DNA from: Acidobacteriaceae bacterium
GTDB taxonomy: Bacteria; Acidobacteriota; Terriglobia; Terriglobales; Acidobacteriaceae
Length of the DNA stretch: 64,000 nt
Direction: 5' to 3'
NCBI GenBank assembly: GCA_003165075.1
Contig: PLSM01000119.1
Location: forward strand, 41,027-105,026
Within the stretch, counting starts at the first letter, position 1. Each line of letters starts with the position of its first letter. Of this stretch, positions 24,525 to 33,123 are shown piece by piece. The translations under genes and the position numbers were made by a program. The notes beneath the pieces were generated by a model that ran no database searches, was not told the origin of the DNA, and saw only the letters and a program-made list of their open reading frames with translations.

Positions 24525-25940
24525 CTAGCGCTGACCTGAAGGATGAAGGTAAACTTCCCAGCCGAGGTACTTGCTCAAGGCTTCTGCAGTGGGTGCGGCA
24601 CAGTGGCTGGCGTTCATCGCCGCATGGTGCTCGAACCCATTAAGGCAGATGAACTGCATGAGCTCTTGCAACCTGTGAACCTTGACTACAGCGCGGGTTC
24701 CAAACGTGTCCAACGGATCGTCGGTAAATTGCCCATCGCCGAAGAATGCGCGAATCTTGCCGGAAGAATCATCCGTGCTGACCCTGCCGAAGGTCATTGG
24801 CCCTGCGGGCGTGCGGCCTTCGAGCGCGCCCACCGTGTTCTCTTCGCCGAGCATGGTGCCAAGAATGGGCGCGGTGCCGATCCGGATGTCGGGGAGAAAA
24901 TCCTTCGCCCAATTTCCGCAGTGGAACAGGACACACTTATCCGGGTCACTGCCGTAGTTGTTGTTCCAGTCCACCAGCGCACTCGGTCTTCCACTGGCAA
25001 GCTGAAGGGCATACATGCTCACGACGCCGGCAATATCCATCTCGCAGGCGGAAGGCAGCATCTGCTCCGACATCATGCTCATGACCGTGCAAACATTGAC
25101 GCCGTAGTTCTTTTGCATCGAACTCCAGCACTGAATCGCAGTTGCCGTCAGGCCCAGTGAAGCCATCCAATCGTCGACGACGATCGCGAACTTGGCCATC
25201 TTGCGCAACGACTCCTCGGGAGCGGCAGAGCTGTCGGCATAAGAGCGAATCTGGTCGATGCGGCTCTTCACTTTCGGATCGTTGTCGGCAATGAGGGCTG
25301 CGGAGCCGAGGACCTCAGACAGGTCGATGGTGTTCACCGAGATTCCCGCGGCCTCCAACAGCTTTTCACTGAACCGCGTTGTGTTGAATGCATTGGGGCG
25401 CGCGCCTACCGCGCCAATGCGCACGCGGCGCATTCCGCGAACGACGCGGCAGACGGAGAAGAAATTCAGAAGATCGTCGCGGAAACCGCCGGAGAGAATC
25501 GCGGTCGTGTGATCGCGCGTCAGCGAGAACCTGAGCCCGTATTGACGAAGATTGTTGCAGACTGAAATCTTGCCGCAGAAGGCGTCGCGCCGGCGTGCGA
25601 GTCCAAACTGATCCAGGTCGTCGGGGCAGGCCTGCACCAGGATGGGCACATTCAACTCCGAGAGACGAATGGTATCGGCTACCCCTTTCTCATCCCCAAA
25701 ATTAGGCAGGCAGACAAGGACGCCATCGATGCGATGGCGGTTGGCGCGAAACAGGTCGCTGCATTTGACGGCATCTGCCCAGGTTTCGACGGCGCCGAGT
25801 TTTGAGTCCGCTTCAGTCAGCCAGACCGGCTCCACTGAGAGTTCGTTGAACAGCTTGTTCAGGTCGCGCCGCGCTTCGGTGATGAGCACGTCCGGGAAGA
25901 AGTCGCGGTTGCCCAGAAGAACACCGAGTGTGATTGACAT
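24525..25940 (-). CDS. L-fucose isomerase-like sugar isomerase
   Basis: A 471-aa member of the FucI/AraA superfamily. The metal site can be traced at E300 (LPSACEMDIAGVVSM) and D324 (ALVDWNNNYG). They are 24 residues apart, exactly as E337 and D361 in E. coli FucI. A His-rich C-terminal segment (NGFEHHAAMNASHC) can supply the third ligand. Shorter than FucI (591 aa), like other 'L-fucose isomerase-like' proteins of unknown substrate. AAGGTGA lies 6 nt before the ATG. It starts 6 bp after the binding-protein gene. It should convert the imported aldose into the ketose phosphorylated by the FGGY kinase. D-arabinose, L-xylose or a branched or methylated pentose would all fit. Confidence 0.82.
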   Translation of the reverse strand: MSITLGVLLGNRDFFPDVLITEARRDLNKLFNELSVEPVWLTEADSKLGAVETWADAVKCSDLFRANRHRIDGVLVCLPNFGDEKGVADTIRLSELNVPILVQACPDDLDQFGLARRRDAFCGKISVCNNLRQYGLRFSLTRDHTTAILSGGFRDDLLNFFSVCRVVRGMRRVRIGAVGARPNAFNTTRFSEKLLEAAGISVNTIDLSEVLGSAALIADNDPKVKSRIDQIRSYADSSAAPEESLRKMAKFAIVVDDWMASLGLTATAIQCWSSMQKNYGVNVCTVMSMMSEQMLPSACEMDIAGVVSMYALQLASGRPSALVDWNNNYGSDPDKCVLFHCGNWAKDFLPDIRIGTAPILGTMLGEENTVGALEGRTPAGPMTFGRVSTDDSSGKIRAFFGDGQFTDDPLDTFGTRAVVKVHRLQELMQFICLNGFEHHAAMNASHCAAPTAEALSKYLGWEVYLHPSGQR

Positions 25941-25946
25941 ATCGGT

Positions 25947-26897
25947 TCACCTTACCTTCTCAAAATCTGTGTAATCGTCAACATTGCTCTGGGTGACCAG
26001 GTCGCATGGGACGATCTGGCGCTCAGGCTTGCCCGTGTTGCCGGACTTCAAAAATTGATTGGCCTCATCGACCGCGAGTCGCGCGATGAAGACGGCCGGC
26101 TGCAGTGTGGTAGCCCTGAGGCTACCGGAACGGATGGCCTGCAACGCATCGGGGCTGCCATCGAATCCGGTAATGAGAATATTCGTCAGCCCCGAGGACT
26201 TGACGGCCGCTACTGCGCCCAGGGCCATGGTGTCGTTGCCGGAAATGATTCCGCGAATGTTTTCATGCGCCTGCAACATCGTCTCAGTCTTTTGGAAGGC
26301 CTCGGCTTGAGACCAGTTGGCGGCCTGGGCCGAGACGCGCTTCAATGCGGGCTGGCGGTCCAGAACTGCATGAAACCCCTTGGTTCGAACCTGCGCATTT
26401 GTGTCGGACTCACGGCCCAGTAACTCCACATACTCGCCACCCTGCGGACCCATCGCACGAACAAATTCTGCGGCAACAACTCGGGCTCCCTGATCGTTGT
26501 CAGCGATAATCTGCGCCTTCGCAATCCCACTGGCGTGAATCTCCCGATCAATCAGGAAACACGGAATTCCGGCCTTTGTGGCTCGGCGCACAGCGGCGAT
26601 TGAAGAATCGGCGCCGGCGTTATCGAGAATAAGCGCCGCGGCATTGGATGCGATGGCGGCGTCAATCAGATTGTCCTGGCGGTAGGCATCGTCGTCGTGC
26701 GCGTCGACGCGCACGCGGTAGCCTAATGCCAGCGCACGTGCGGAGGCTGCGTCGGCCTCAATCTTGAAGAAGGGGTTGTCCTGTGAGGGTACGACGATGC
26801 AAATGAGCGGCCTGCTCATGTCGGCGCGATGGCAGCCGCCGGCGACCAGCAACAGCAGGGTTCCCGCTGCCGCAAGAAAATGGAACGGACGCCGCAT
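25947..26897 (-). CDS. Sugar ABC transporter substrate-binding lipoprotein (RbsB-like)
   Basis: A 316-aa periplasmic-binding protein type I. The N-terminus MRRPFHFLAAAGTLLLLVAG ends in a lipobox GGC, so it is probably a membrane-anchored lipoprotein. The two-lobed fold shows ICIVVPSQDNPFFKIEADAA, AAALILDNAGADSS, GIPCFLIDREI, ISGNDTMALGAVAAV and ILITGFDGSPDAL. The ATG overlaps the permease stop by one base (TGATG). It captures the operon's sugar and delivers it to the permease. The residues after the lobes do not identify the ligand. Confidence 0.93.
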   Translation of the reverse strand: MRRPFHFLAAAGTLLLLVAGGCHRADMSRPLICIVVPSQDNPFFKIEADAASARALALGYRVRVDAHDDDAYRQDNLIDAAIASNAAALILDNAGADSSIAAVRRATKAGIPCFLIDREIHASGIAKAQIIADNDQGARVVAAEFVRAMGPQGGEYVELLGRESDTNAQVRTKGFHAVLDRQPALKRVSAQAANWSQAEAFQKTETMLQAHENIRGIISGNDTMALGAVAAVKSSGLTNILITGFDGSPDALQAIRSGSLRATTLQPAVFIARLAVDEANQFLKSGNTGKPERQIVPCDLVTQSNVDDYTDFEKVR

Positions 26898-27979
26898 CAC
26901 TGGCCGTCCTCAGGGCTCGAACTCAATAGATAAGGCAGGAATTTCGCCTGCAACCTCGACTGCAGCTGGTCGATTGCGACGGCCAGCACAATGACGGTGC
27001 CCTTGATGACCATTTGCCAGAACTCCGAAACTCCCAGCATGACCAGGCCATCGGACAGTACGCCGATGACGAACGCACCGATGAGCGAACCTGTGACCGA
27101 ACCGCGGCCGCCCATGAGCGATGTGCCGCCCAGCACCACGGCGGCGATTGCGTTGAGCTCGAAGCTTTCGCCCGTAGCAGGGTGCGCGGCCTCGAGTTGT
27201 GAGGCGATGATAAGGCCTACCAATGCGGCGCAAAGAGATGAGACAAGATAGGTGACCAGCTTAACGCGCGGCACACGAATACCGGCCAGCCGCGCGGCGC
27301 GTTCGTTGCCACCGACCGCATATACATGACGCCCAAGCGGAGTCTTTGCGGCCACCAGGGCGACGACGGCGAAGAGCGCCAGCATGATCCAGACGGGAAG
27401 TGGGATGCCGAGAAGAAAGCTCTGTCCGAGCAGAGGGAAGCCTGTATTGCCGCGAACCGCCTGGCCGCCGAGATTGGGAAAGGTCTTGCCGTTCGACAAG
27501 AGCAACGCGGCGCCTCGCGCTATGTAGAGTGTTCCCAGTGTCGCAATGAACGGAGCAACACCGGCCTTCGCAACCAGCCAACCGTTCAGGAGGCCAACGG
27601 CAAAACAGACAGCGAGTGCGATGAGAATTGCGATCAGGACGCCAGGGTAATGAACGGAACCGCCGAAGGTGAGGCCTTGTGTCAACAGGTAGCCTGCCAC
27701 CATCCCGCCCAGCCCTGCGACGGAGCCGACAGAGAGATCGATGCCTCCCGTCAGGACGACGAACGTCATGCCAATCGCGAGGATCGCGGAGATGGCGACG
27801 TGTTTCGACAGAATGGAGAGATTATTGGCGGTGAGGAAGGACGGCGCCAACGCGGAGAACAGGATGAGCAACAGCAACAGCACGAAAACGGCGCGAGCGC
27901 GGAGGAGAAAGAGAAGTGCGCGCACTGAAGACGTGGCAAGACGATCCGAACGGCCAGGTGAACTCAAGTGTTCAGTCAT
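26897..27979 (-). CDS. Sugar ABC transporter permease (RbsC-like)
   Basis: A 360-aa inner-membrane permease with 8-10 helices. It contains the family signature FVVLTGGIDLSVGSVAGLGG and the coupling-helix region NERAARLAGIRVPRVKLVTY. The C-terminal AIAAVVLGGTSLMGGRGSV stretch is also typical. The ATG at 27979 overlaps the ATPase stop by 8 bp, so translation is coupled; the open frame upstream of it is not used. It forms a homodimeric channel with the double-ATPase subunit. Confidence 0.94.
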   Translation of the reverse strand: MTEHLSSPGRSDRLATSSVRALLFLLRARAVFVLLLLLILFSALAPSFLTANNLSILSKHVAISAILAIGMTFVVLTGGIDLSVGSVAGLGGMVAGYLLTQGLTFGGSVHYPGVLIAILIALAVCFAVGLLNGWLVAKAGVAPFIATLGTLYIARGAALLLSNGKTFPNLGGQAVRGNTGFPLLGQSFLLGIPLPVWIMLALFAVVALVAAKTPLGRHVYAVGGNERAARLAGIRVPRVKLVTYLVSSLCAALVGLIIASQLEAAHPATGESFELNAIAAVVLGGTSLMGGRGSVTGSLIGAFVIGVLSDGLVMLGVSEFWQMVIKGTVIVLAVAIDQLQSRLQAKFLPYLLSSSPEDGQ

Positions 27980-29537
27980 GCGAGCGCAGCTCCGAGGATT
28001 GTGATGAGTGTGCAGTGGATACGGCGGGACTCGCGGCAGCGAAAAGCGTTTCGTCGGTGAGCTCGGCGAAGGAGAACTTCGCAGAGATCCGACCCTGGCA
28101 CAGGACAAGAACGCGGTCTGCAAGCATACGCGTCTCTTCTATCTCCGACGATGTGAAAAGAATGCCAAGTCCCTTAGCCGCAAGGCCTCGAAGGATACGG
28201 TAGACCTCCACTTTAGCCACGGCATCGACGCCGCGGGTTGGTTCGTCGAGCAAAAGAAGAGAGGGAGAACGCATCATGCAACGGGCGATGAGCGCCTTCT
28301 GCTGATTGCCACCGGAGAGCGTCGTGACCGGCAGCTCCAGATCTCTGGTAGCGATGTTCAATTCGCCGGCCAGTTCCCGTACGCGTAGGGTTTCCCGCGC
28401 GCGAGAGAGGAAGAAACCCGTTTCAGACCCGAGGGATATGTTCTCGCGGATCGACATTTCGGGAATGAGACCATCCCGTTGGCGGTCTTCCGGAACCAGG
28501 ACGATGCCGGCCTTCACCGCATCCGCGACAGTGGAGATGTGAAGCTGTTTGCCGCCAAGGATAATTTGTCCTGCAAAAGATGGTCTGCTTCCGGCAAGCG
28601 ATTCGAGCAACTCCGTTCGCCCCGCTCCGAGCAGGCCGTAGACGCCAAGGATCTCTCTCCGGTGCAGTGTGAAGCTCAGATCATGTAGTGGCGCCTGGGC
28701 AGCCTCGTCTGTGCCGGAGGCCGCAAGCGACAGCCCTTTGACCACCAGCAGTTCCGGCGCGCCGGCAGCGGGCACTCGTGTCTGGACTTCGCCGGCGCCG
28801 GCGTTCCCCGACATGCGCTCCACAATCCACTGCCGCGAGACTTCCGCGCGGAGGGCTTCGCCGACAACGCGGCCCGACCGAAGAACCGTGAAACAATCGC
28901 CGAGATGCAAGAGCTCGTTGAGCCGGTGGGAAATATAGATGATGGTGACGCCAGCCCGCTTCAGGTCGGCGATGACATGGAAGAGCGAATCGGCCTCGGC
29001 TGTCGAGAGCGCCGAGGTCGGCTCATCCAAAATCAGAATCCTGGCGCCCTGGTCGAGAGTGCGGGCAGCCTCCGCAATCTGGCGACAGCCCAGCGAAAGC
29101 TGCGCTGCGGGCGTCCTGACCGGCATTGGCCTTCTCAGCTTGCGCAATGCAGCGGCAGAGCGGAGATCTTGCGCCGGGCGATCCACCAGGATTGCTGCCT
29201 TGACCAGTTCGCGTCCGGCAAAAATGTTTTCGCTGATGTCGAGATTGGGAAGCGTGGAAAGCTCCTGGTGCACAATCGAGATTCCGTGCGATGCGGCCTC
29301 ACGCGGCGACCTCACGGAAATCGTGGCTCCATCGAGCAACAACTCGCCCTCGTCTGCGGCCTCAACGCCGGCCAGGATGCGCATCAGCGTGGACTTGCCC
29401 GCTCCATTTTCGCCAATGAGCACGTTGACCTGATTCCTGTGCACGCGGAATGTGACGCGATCGAGCGCGATAGTGCCCGGATAGCGCTTGGTGATGGCAC
29501 GCGCTTCAAGAACGATCTCGGTTGCAGCCGTGTTCAT
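27972..29537 (-). CDS. Sugar ABC transporter ATP-binding protein, two NBDs (RbsA-like)
   Basis: A 521-aa protein with two nucleotide-binding domains in tandem. NBD1 has an intact Walker A (IGENGAGKSTLMRIL) and Walker B (ILILDEPTSALS), but its C-loop reads LSLGCRQ instead of LSGGQ. NBD2 has a degenerate Walker A (GLLGAGRTELLESL), a good C-loop (LSGGNQQKALIARC) and Walker B (LLLLDEPTRGVD). This split of functions is normal for monosaccharide transporters of the CUT2 class, giving one canonical ATP site. The ATG at 29537 overlaps the kinase stop (ATGA). Confidence 0.94.
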   Translation of the reverse strand: MNTAATEIVLEARAITKRYPGTIALDRVTFRVHRNQVNVLIGENGAGKSTLMRILAGVEAADEGELLLDGATISVRSPREAASHGISIVHQELSTLPNLDISENIFAGRELVKAAILVDRPAQDLRSAAALRKLRRPMPVRTPAAQLSLGCRQIAEAARTLDQGARILILDEPTSALSTAEADSLFHVIADLKRAGVTIIYISHRLNELLHLGDCFTVLRSGRVVGEALRAEVSRQWIVERMSGNAGAGEVQTRVPAAGAPELLVVKGLSLAASGTDEAAQAPLHDLSFTLHRREILGVYGLLGAGRTELLESLAGSRPSFAGQIILGGKQLHISTVADAVKAGIVLVPEDRQRDGLIPEMSIRENISLGSETGFFLSRARETLRVRELAGELNIATRDLELPVTTLSGGNQQKALIARCMMRSPSLLLLDEPTRGVDAVAKVEVYRILRGLAAKGLGILFTSSEIEETRMLADRVLVLCQGRISAKFSFAELTDETLFAAASPAVSTAHSSQSSELRSHD

Positions 29538-31027
29538 GGCTTGGGCTCCGGGGTCAGGCGCGCGCGGCGCACGGCCTGCTCCCAACCGCGATAGAGACGG
29601 TCACGTTGTGTGTGCTCAAGCATTGGCGCAAAGGTATCCGCGTTGTGAGGCAGTGCCTCCAGATCCGCGAGACAACTCCACCAGCCAAGAGCAAGGCCGG
29701 CAAGCCATGCGGCTCCGAGCGCGGAGAGTTCTTCATTCGACGAGCGAAGAACCGGGCGCTCCAGAATATCTGCCTGAAACTGCATAAGCGCGGCGTTGCG
29801 CGTGGCTCCTCCATCCGCATGCAATTCGCGAATCCGCACGCCGGCCGCCTGTTCGATGGCAAAGAATACATCCGCTACCTGATACGCAATGGCGTCGACG
29901 GCGGCGCGCGCCAGATGGGCGGACGTATGCGATCTGCCAAGTCCCGTGATGGTGCCCCGCGCGTCAGAATCCCAATAGGGCGCGCCGAGCCCGACCATGG
30001 CGGGAACAAAGCAGACCCCATCCGCATCGGGCACCGTAGCCGCAAGAGCGGCGGCGTCTGGCGCTGGTTCTGCCAAGCGGAGAAACTGGCCCACCCATTC
30101 CACTGCGGAGCCAGTCATCGCAATGTTGCCCTCGAGGGCAAACTGGGTTTTTCCGCCAATGGTCCATGCGATGGTGCGCGCCAGCGCAGAGGTTTCCAGC
30201 GCAAGCGATGCGGTGAGCGCCATCAGGGATGACCCGGTCCCGTAAGTTGCCTTGACAGTTCCAGCGGAGTAGTGGCCGTGGCCGAACATTGCGGCGTGCG
30301 AGTCGCCGATGACTGCCAGCACAGGGACACCAGCAAGTTCCGGAACCGCCGCACACGCGCCGAACGCGCCCGAGGAAGAGCGCAATTCCGGCAATGCATT
30401 CGGCGGAATACCGAACGTCGTCAGAAGTTCGCCATCCCACGAGAGGCTGTCGAGATTAAGAAGCCCGGTGCGCGATGCATTGGAAAGATCCGTGGCGTGC
30501 GTTGCGCCACGCGTGAGTTGGTACACAATCCAGGAATCCACCGTTCCCAGACACAGCTTGCTCTTCTCGGCAAGAGCACGGACTTCAGGATTGTTCTCAA
30601 GGAGCCAGGTCCATTTGCCGGCGGTGATCAGCGGGGCGAGAGGAAGGCCTGTCTTTCGGCGGATCGAGGGCGCATGGGGTGAGAGTCGGGTGCATATCCC
30701 GGCGGAGCGACCACACTGCCAACTGATCACGTTGGCCAATGGCTCGCCTGTCGCGGCATGCCAGGCTACAGCACTTTCGCGCTGATTCGAAATCGCGATG
30801 CCTTCGATCATTGCGCCGGCCTGGTCGGCGTGGTTCTTACACTCACTCATCACCTTCAGCACCGACTCCCACACGAGTTGGGGCGACTGCTCGACAAATC
30901 CTCGCCGGGGATAAATCAATGCAACAGGCGACGATGCGCGAAACAAGGGCTTGCCGGAACGGTCTACCAGCAGGGCCTTGGTGTTGGTGGTGCCTTGGTC
31001 GATAGCCAGAATCAAACCGGCCGGCAT
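29534..31027 (-). CDS. FGGY-family carbohydrate kinase (glycerol-kinase-like)
   Basis: A 497-aa sugar kinase. The phosphate-1 loop ILAIDQGTTNTKALLVD, IAISNQRESAVAWH, the KATYGTGSSLMAL adenosine-motif region and GAPYWDSDARGTITGL all resemble glycerol kinase more than xylulokinase. Apulose, erythritol and ribulose kinases belong to the same family, and the operon context (isomerase plus transketolase) argues for a ketose substrate. AAGGGAGAG lies 8 nt before the ATG, which directly abuts the transketolase stop. Allosteric-site residues for IIAGlc cannot be judged. Confidence 0.87.
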   Translation of the reverse strand: MPAGLILAIDQGTTNTKALLVDRSGKPLFRASSPVALIYPRRGFVEQSPQLVWESVLKVMSECKNHADQAGAMIEGIAISNQRESAVAWHAATGEPLANVISWQCGRSAGICTRLSPHAPSIRRKTGLPLAPLITAGKWTWLLENNPEVRALAEKSKLCLGTVDSWIVYQLTRGATHATDLSNASRTGLLNLDSLSWDGELLTTFGIPPNALPELRSSSGAFGACAAVPELAGVPVLAVIGDSHAAMFGHGHYSAGTVKATYGTGSSLMALTASLALETSALARTIAWTIGGKTQFALEGNIAMTGSAVEWVGQFLRLAEPAPDAAALAATVPDADGVCFVPAMVGLGAPYWDSDARGTITGLGRSHTSAHLARAAVDAIAYQVADVFFAIEQAAGVRIRELHADGGATRNAALMQFQADILERPVLRSSNEELSALGAAWLAGLALGWWSCLADLEALPHNADTFAPMLEHTQRDRLYRGWEQAVRRARLTPEPKP

Positions 31028-32014
31028 CTACTTGCTCTCCCTTAACAGATCAACCGCCGCATTGTGAATCCCCTCTGCAGTGAGGCCAAAGTGCTGCAGC
31101 AGGAATTCGGCCGAACCGGTGGGCGCAAAAACTCCGGGCACACCCAATATACGCATCCGGGCAGGATGGTGGAGCGCCAGGAGTTCGGCCACTGCACCAC
31201 CCAGCCCTCCGGCCGCCAGAGCTTCCTCAGCCGTCACGATGCCGCGCGTGGTGCGCGCTGCGTGCAGAACGGCATCCGCATCCATCGGTTTCATGCTGCT
31301 CATGTTCAGGACGCGTGCGTGAATACCGATACTGGCCAGAGATTCCGCCGCATCGAGCGCGCGCGAGACCAAGACACCATTGGCCATCAGCGTGACGTCG
31401 TCGCCTTCGCGAAGTACAGGCGCCTTACCCAGGGTGAACTGGAAGTCCTTTGCATGTACCTCGCGGACCGGCATGCGGCTGATGCGAAGAAACATGGGGC
31501 CAACATGTTCAAGCGAGTAATGCATCGCAGCGGCGGTCTCAAGCGGATCGGCGGGAACAACCACGGAAAGATTGGGGATGATGCGGGTCCAGGCCAGATC
31601 CTCGATGGAGTGATGCGTCGGTCCTAACTGGCCATAAGCCATTCCTGACGACATTCCACAAAGCTTTACGTTGGAGTTTGAATAGCCGAGATCGACTTTG
31701 ATCTGTTCCATCGCGCGCGCGGTTAGAAAACAGGATGCACCGCAAACATAGGGAACCATGCCGCCGTTGGCAAGGCCCGCGCCCACACCAATCATGTTCT
31801 GCTCGGCGATTCCGACGTTCACAAACCGGCCGGGAAACCTGGCGCCAAAGTTCTTGAGTTTCGCCGAAGACACGGAGTCATTGACCACCGCGCACACACG
31901 TTGGTCGGCCTCCGCCATCGCCTCAAGGGCCTGGGCATACGCTTCCCGGCAGTCAAAGAGCCGGGGAGGAGTAGCACTTGCGGTTGTCGATTGCAGGGGA
32001 GGTGTAGTGCTCAT
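31028..32014 (-). CDS. Transketolase, C-terminal subunit (split form)
   Basis: A 328-aa protein containing the pyrimidine-binding domain (about 30-190; RFVNVGIAEQNMIGVGAGLA with the catalytic Glu). The transketolase C-terminal domain follows (about 205-320; VLNMSSMKPMDADAVLHAA and TAEEALAAGGLGGAVAELL). It pairs with the N-terminal subunit encoded just upstream, whose stop overlaps its ATG (ATGA). The long upstream open frame (to 32248) is antisense-like and rejected. Split transketolases occur in archaea and in sugar operons such as those for D-apiose, where they cleave apulose 4-phosphate. A normal pentose-phosphate role is also possible. Confidence 0.9.
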   Translation of the reverse strand: MSTTPPLQSTTASATPPRLFDCREAYAQALEAMAEADQRVCAVVNDSVSSAKLKNFGARFPGRFVNVGIAEQNMIGVGAGLANGGMVPYVCGASCFLTARAMEQIKVDLGYSNSNVKLCGMSSGMAYGQLGPTHHSIEDLAWTRIIPNLSVVVPADPLETAAAMHYSLEHVGPMFLRISRMPVREVHAKDFQFTLGKAPVLREGDDVTLMANGVLVSRALDAAESLASIGIHARVLNMSSMKPMDADAVLHAARTTRGIVTAEEALAAGGLGGAVAELLALHHPARMRILGVPGVFAPTGSAEFLLQHFGLTAEGIHNAAVDLLRESK

Positions 32015-32880
32015 CCATTCACCTCGATACCCAGTTCCGCGGCTGCCAGGACAAGCTGCTCCCTGGTCGGCACGCCATGATGCCATGCGGGTTTGTTCTC
32101 GGCGAAGGAGACGCCCTTGCCCTTGATAGTGTTCGCAATGATGCATGAAGGCTTGCCGGGTTCGAGCGGGAGATTTGAAAATCGCTTCATCAAAGCCGCG
32201 TGATCGTGCCCGTCGATCTCCACTACTGCGAAGCCAAACGCAGCCCACTTGGGCGCCAGCGGATCCATGCGAATTGTTTTTTCAGTAAAGTCGCCCTGCT
32301 GAATCCGGTTGCGATCGACGATAACCACGAGGTTGTCAAGCCCGTATTGCTGGGCTGTCATGGCCGCCTCCCAATTGGAGCCTTCCTGCAATTCGCCGTC
32401 GCCGGTCAGCACGAAAACTCTCCAACTCTCGTTCCGCATGCGCGCGGCCAACGCCGCACCCACCGCGATGGGCAGTCCATGTCCGAGTGGGCCGGTGTTG
32501 GCTTCCACTCCAGGAAGCTTGTTCCGGTCCGGATGTCCGTTGAGTTTGGAGAGCGGGTCCATGAAGGTTCCGAGCATCTGCCTGGGGAAAAAACCTTTGA
32601 AGGCCAGGGTCGAATAGAATGCTCCGGAGCAATGGCCCTTGCTCATAATGAAGCGGTCGCGTCGCGGCCATGCCGGATTGGCCGGATCCAGCCGCAGAAC
32701 ACCTCCAAGATAAAGGGTCGCGAGAATATCAGAGGAAGACAGGTCGCCGCCGGTGTGTCCAAGACCGGAATGGTTGGTCATGGTCATCGCACTGAACCGG
32801 ATCAGATTGGCCTGATGCTGCAGCCATTGAGCCTTTTCCGCGAGACGATCTTCGCTGTTCAAATTTCCGGCGTCACTCAT
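32011..32880 (-). CDS. Transketolase, N-terminal (thiamine-diphosphate) subunit
   Basis: A 289-aa protein with the ThDP/Mg motif VLTGDGELQEGSNWEAAMTA. Other family marks are NHSGLGHTGGDLSSSDILAT, DRFIMSKGHCSGAFYS and GVEANTGPLGHGLPIAVGAA. It forms the heterotetramer with the C-terminal subunit encoded next. It is the first gene of the operon: a near-consensus promoter lies 53-81 bp upstream and GGAG is 6 nt before the ATG. The frame stays open to 33012, but the promoter sits inside that extension, confirming the start at 32880. Confidence 0.92.
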   Translation of the reverse strand: MSDAGNLNSEDRLAEKAQWLQHQANLIRFSAMTMTNHSGLGHTGGDLSSSDILATLYLGGVLRLDPANPAWPRRDRFIMSKGHCSGAFYSTLAFKGFFPRQMLGTFMDPLSKLNGHPDRNKLPGVEANTGPLGHGLPIAVGAALAARMRNESWRVFVLTGDGELQEGSNWEAAMTAQQYGLDNLVVIVDRNRIQQGDFTEKTIRMDPLAPKWAAFGFAVVEIDGHDHAALMKRFSNLPLEPGKPSCIIANTIKGKGVSFAENKPAWHHGVPTREQLVLAAAELGIEVNG

Positions 32881-32932
32881 GTTTGGCTCCGTCTGTGCAT
32901 AAATATGCGGGCATGAATTTTCTTGTATCCTG

Positions 32933-32961
32933 ACAATACGCCGCCCCTCCTTGCTTGTCAA
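32933..32961 (-). promoter_or_regulatory. Near-consensus promoter of the transketolase/ABC operon
   Basis: On the minus strand TTGACA (32961-32956), 17 bp, TATTGT (32938-32933). The -10 box overlaps a TTGT-6-ACAA inverted repeat (TTGTCAGGATACAA), a plausible operator for the SorC regulator at the operon's end. Confidence 0.75.
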
Positions 32962-33123
32962 AGACTTGTACGGAGGGCCTGCCGGATCCTCGCTATGTTT
33001 CTCAATTCTCATTGGAGCCTGCGGCGGCGCTTGCGTTTCCCGGAGGCATGTGAATCGATCAGCTTGCGCGGACGCTGCACCGTGGTGTTCTGGCTGCTTC
33101 TCTACGCACGGTCTCGCGCACGA

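Noticed and set aside
23424-32880. Firm assignment of the operon to D-apiose catabolism
   Set aside because: Kinase plus split transketolase fit, but the isomerase is FucI-like and the kinase is closest to glycerol kinase by eye; the substrate stays open.
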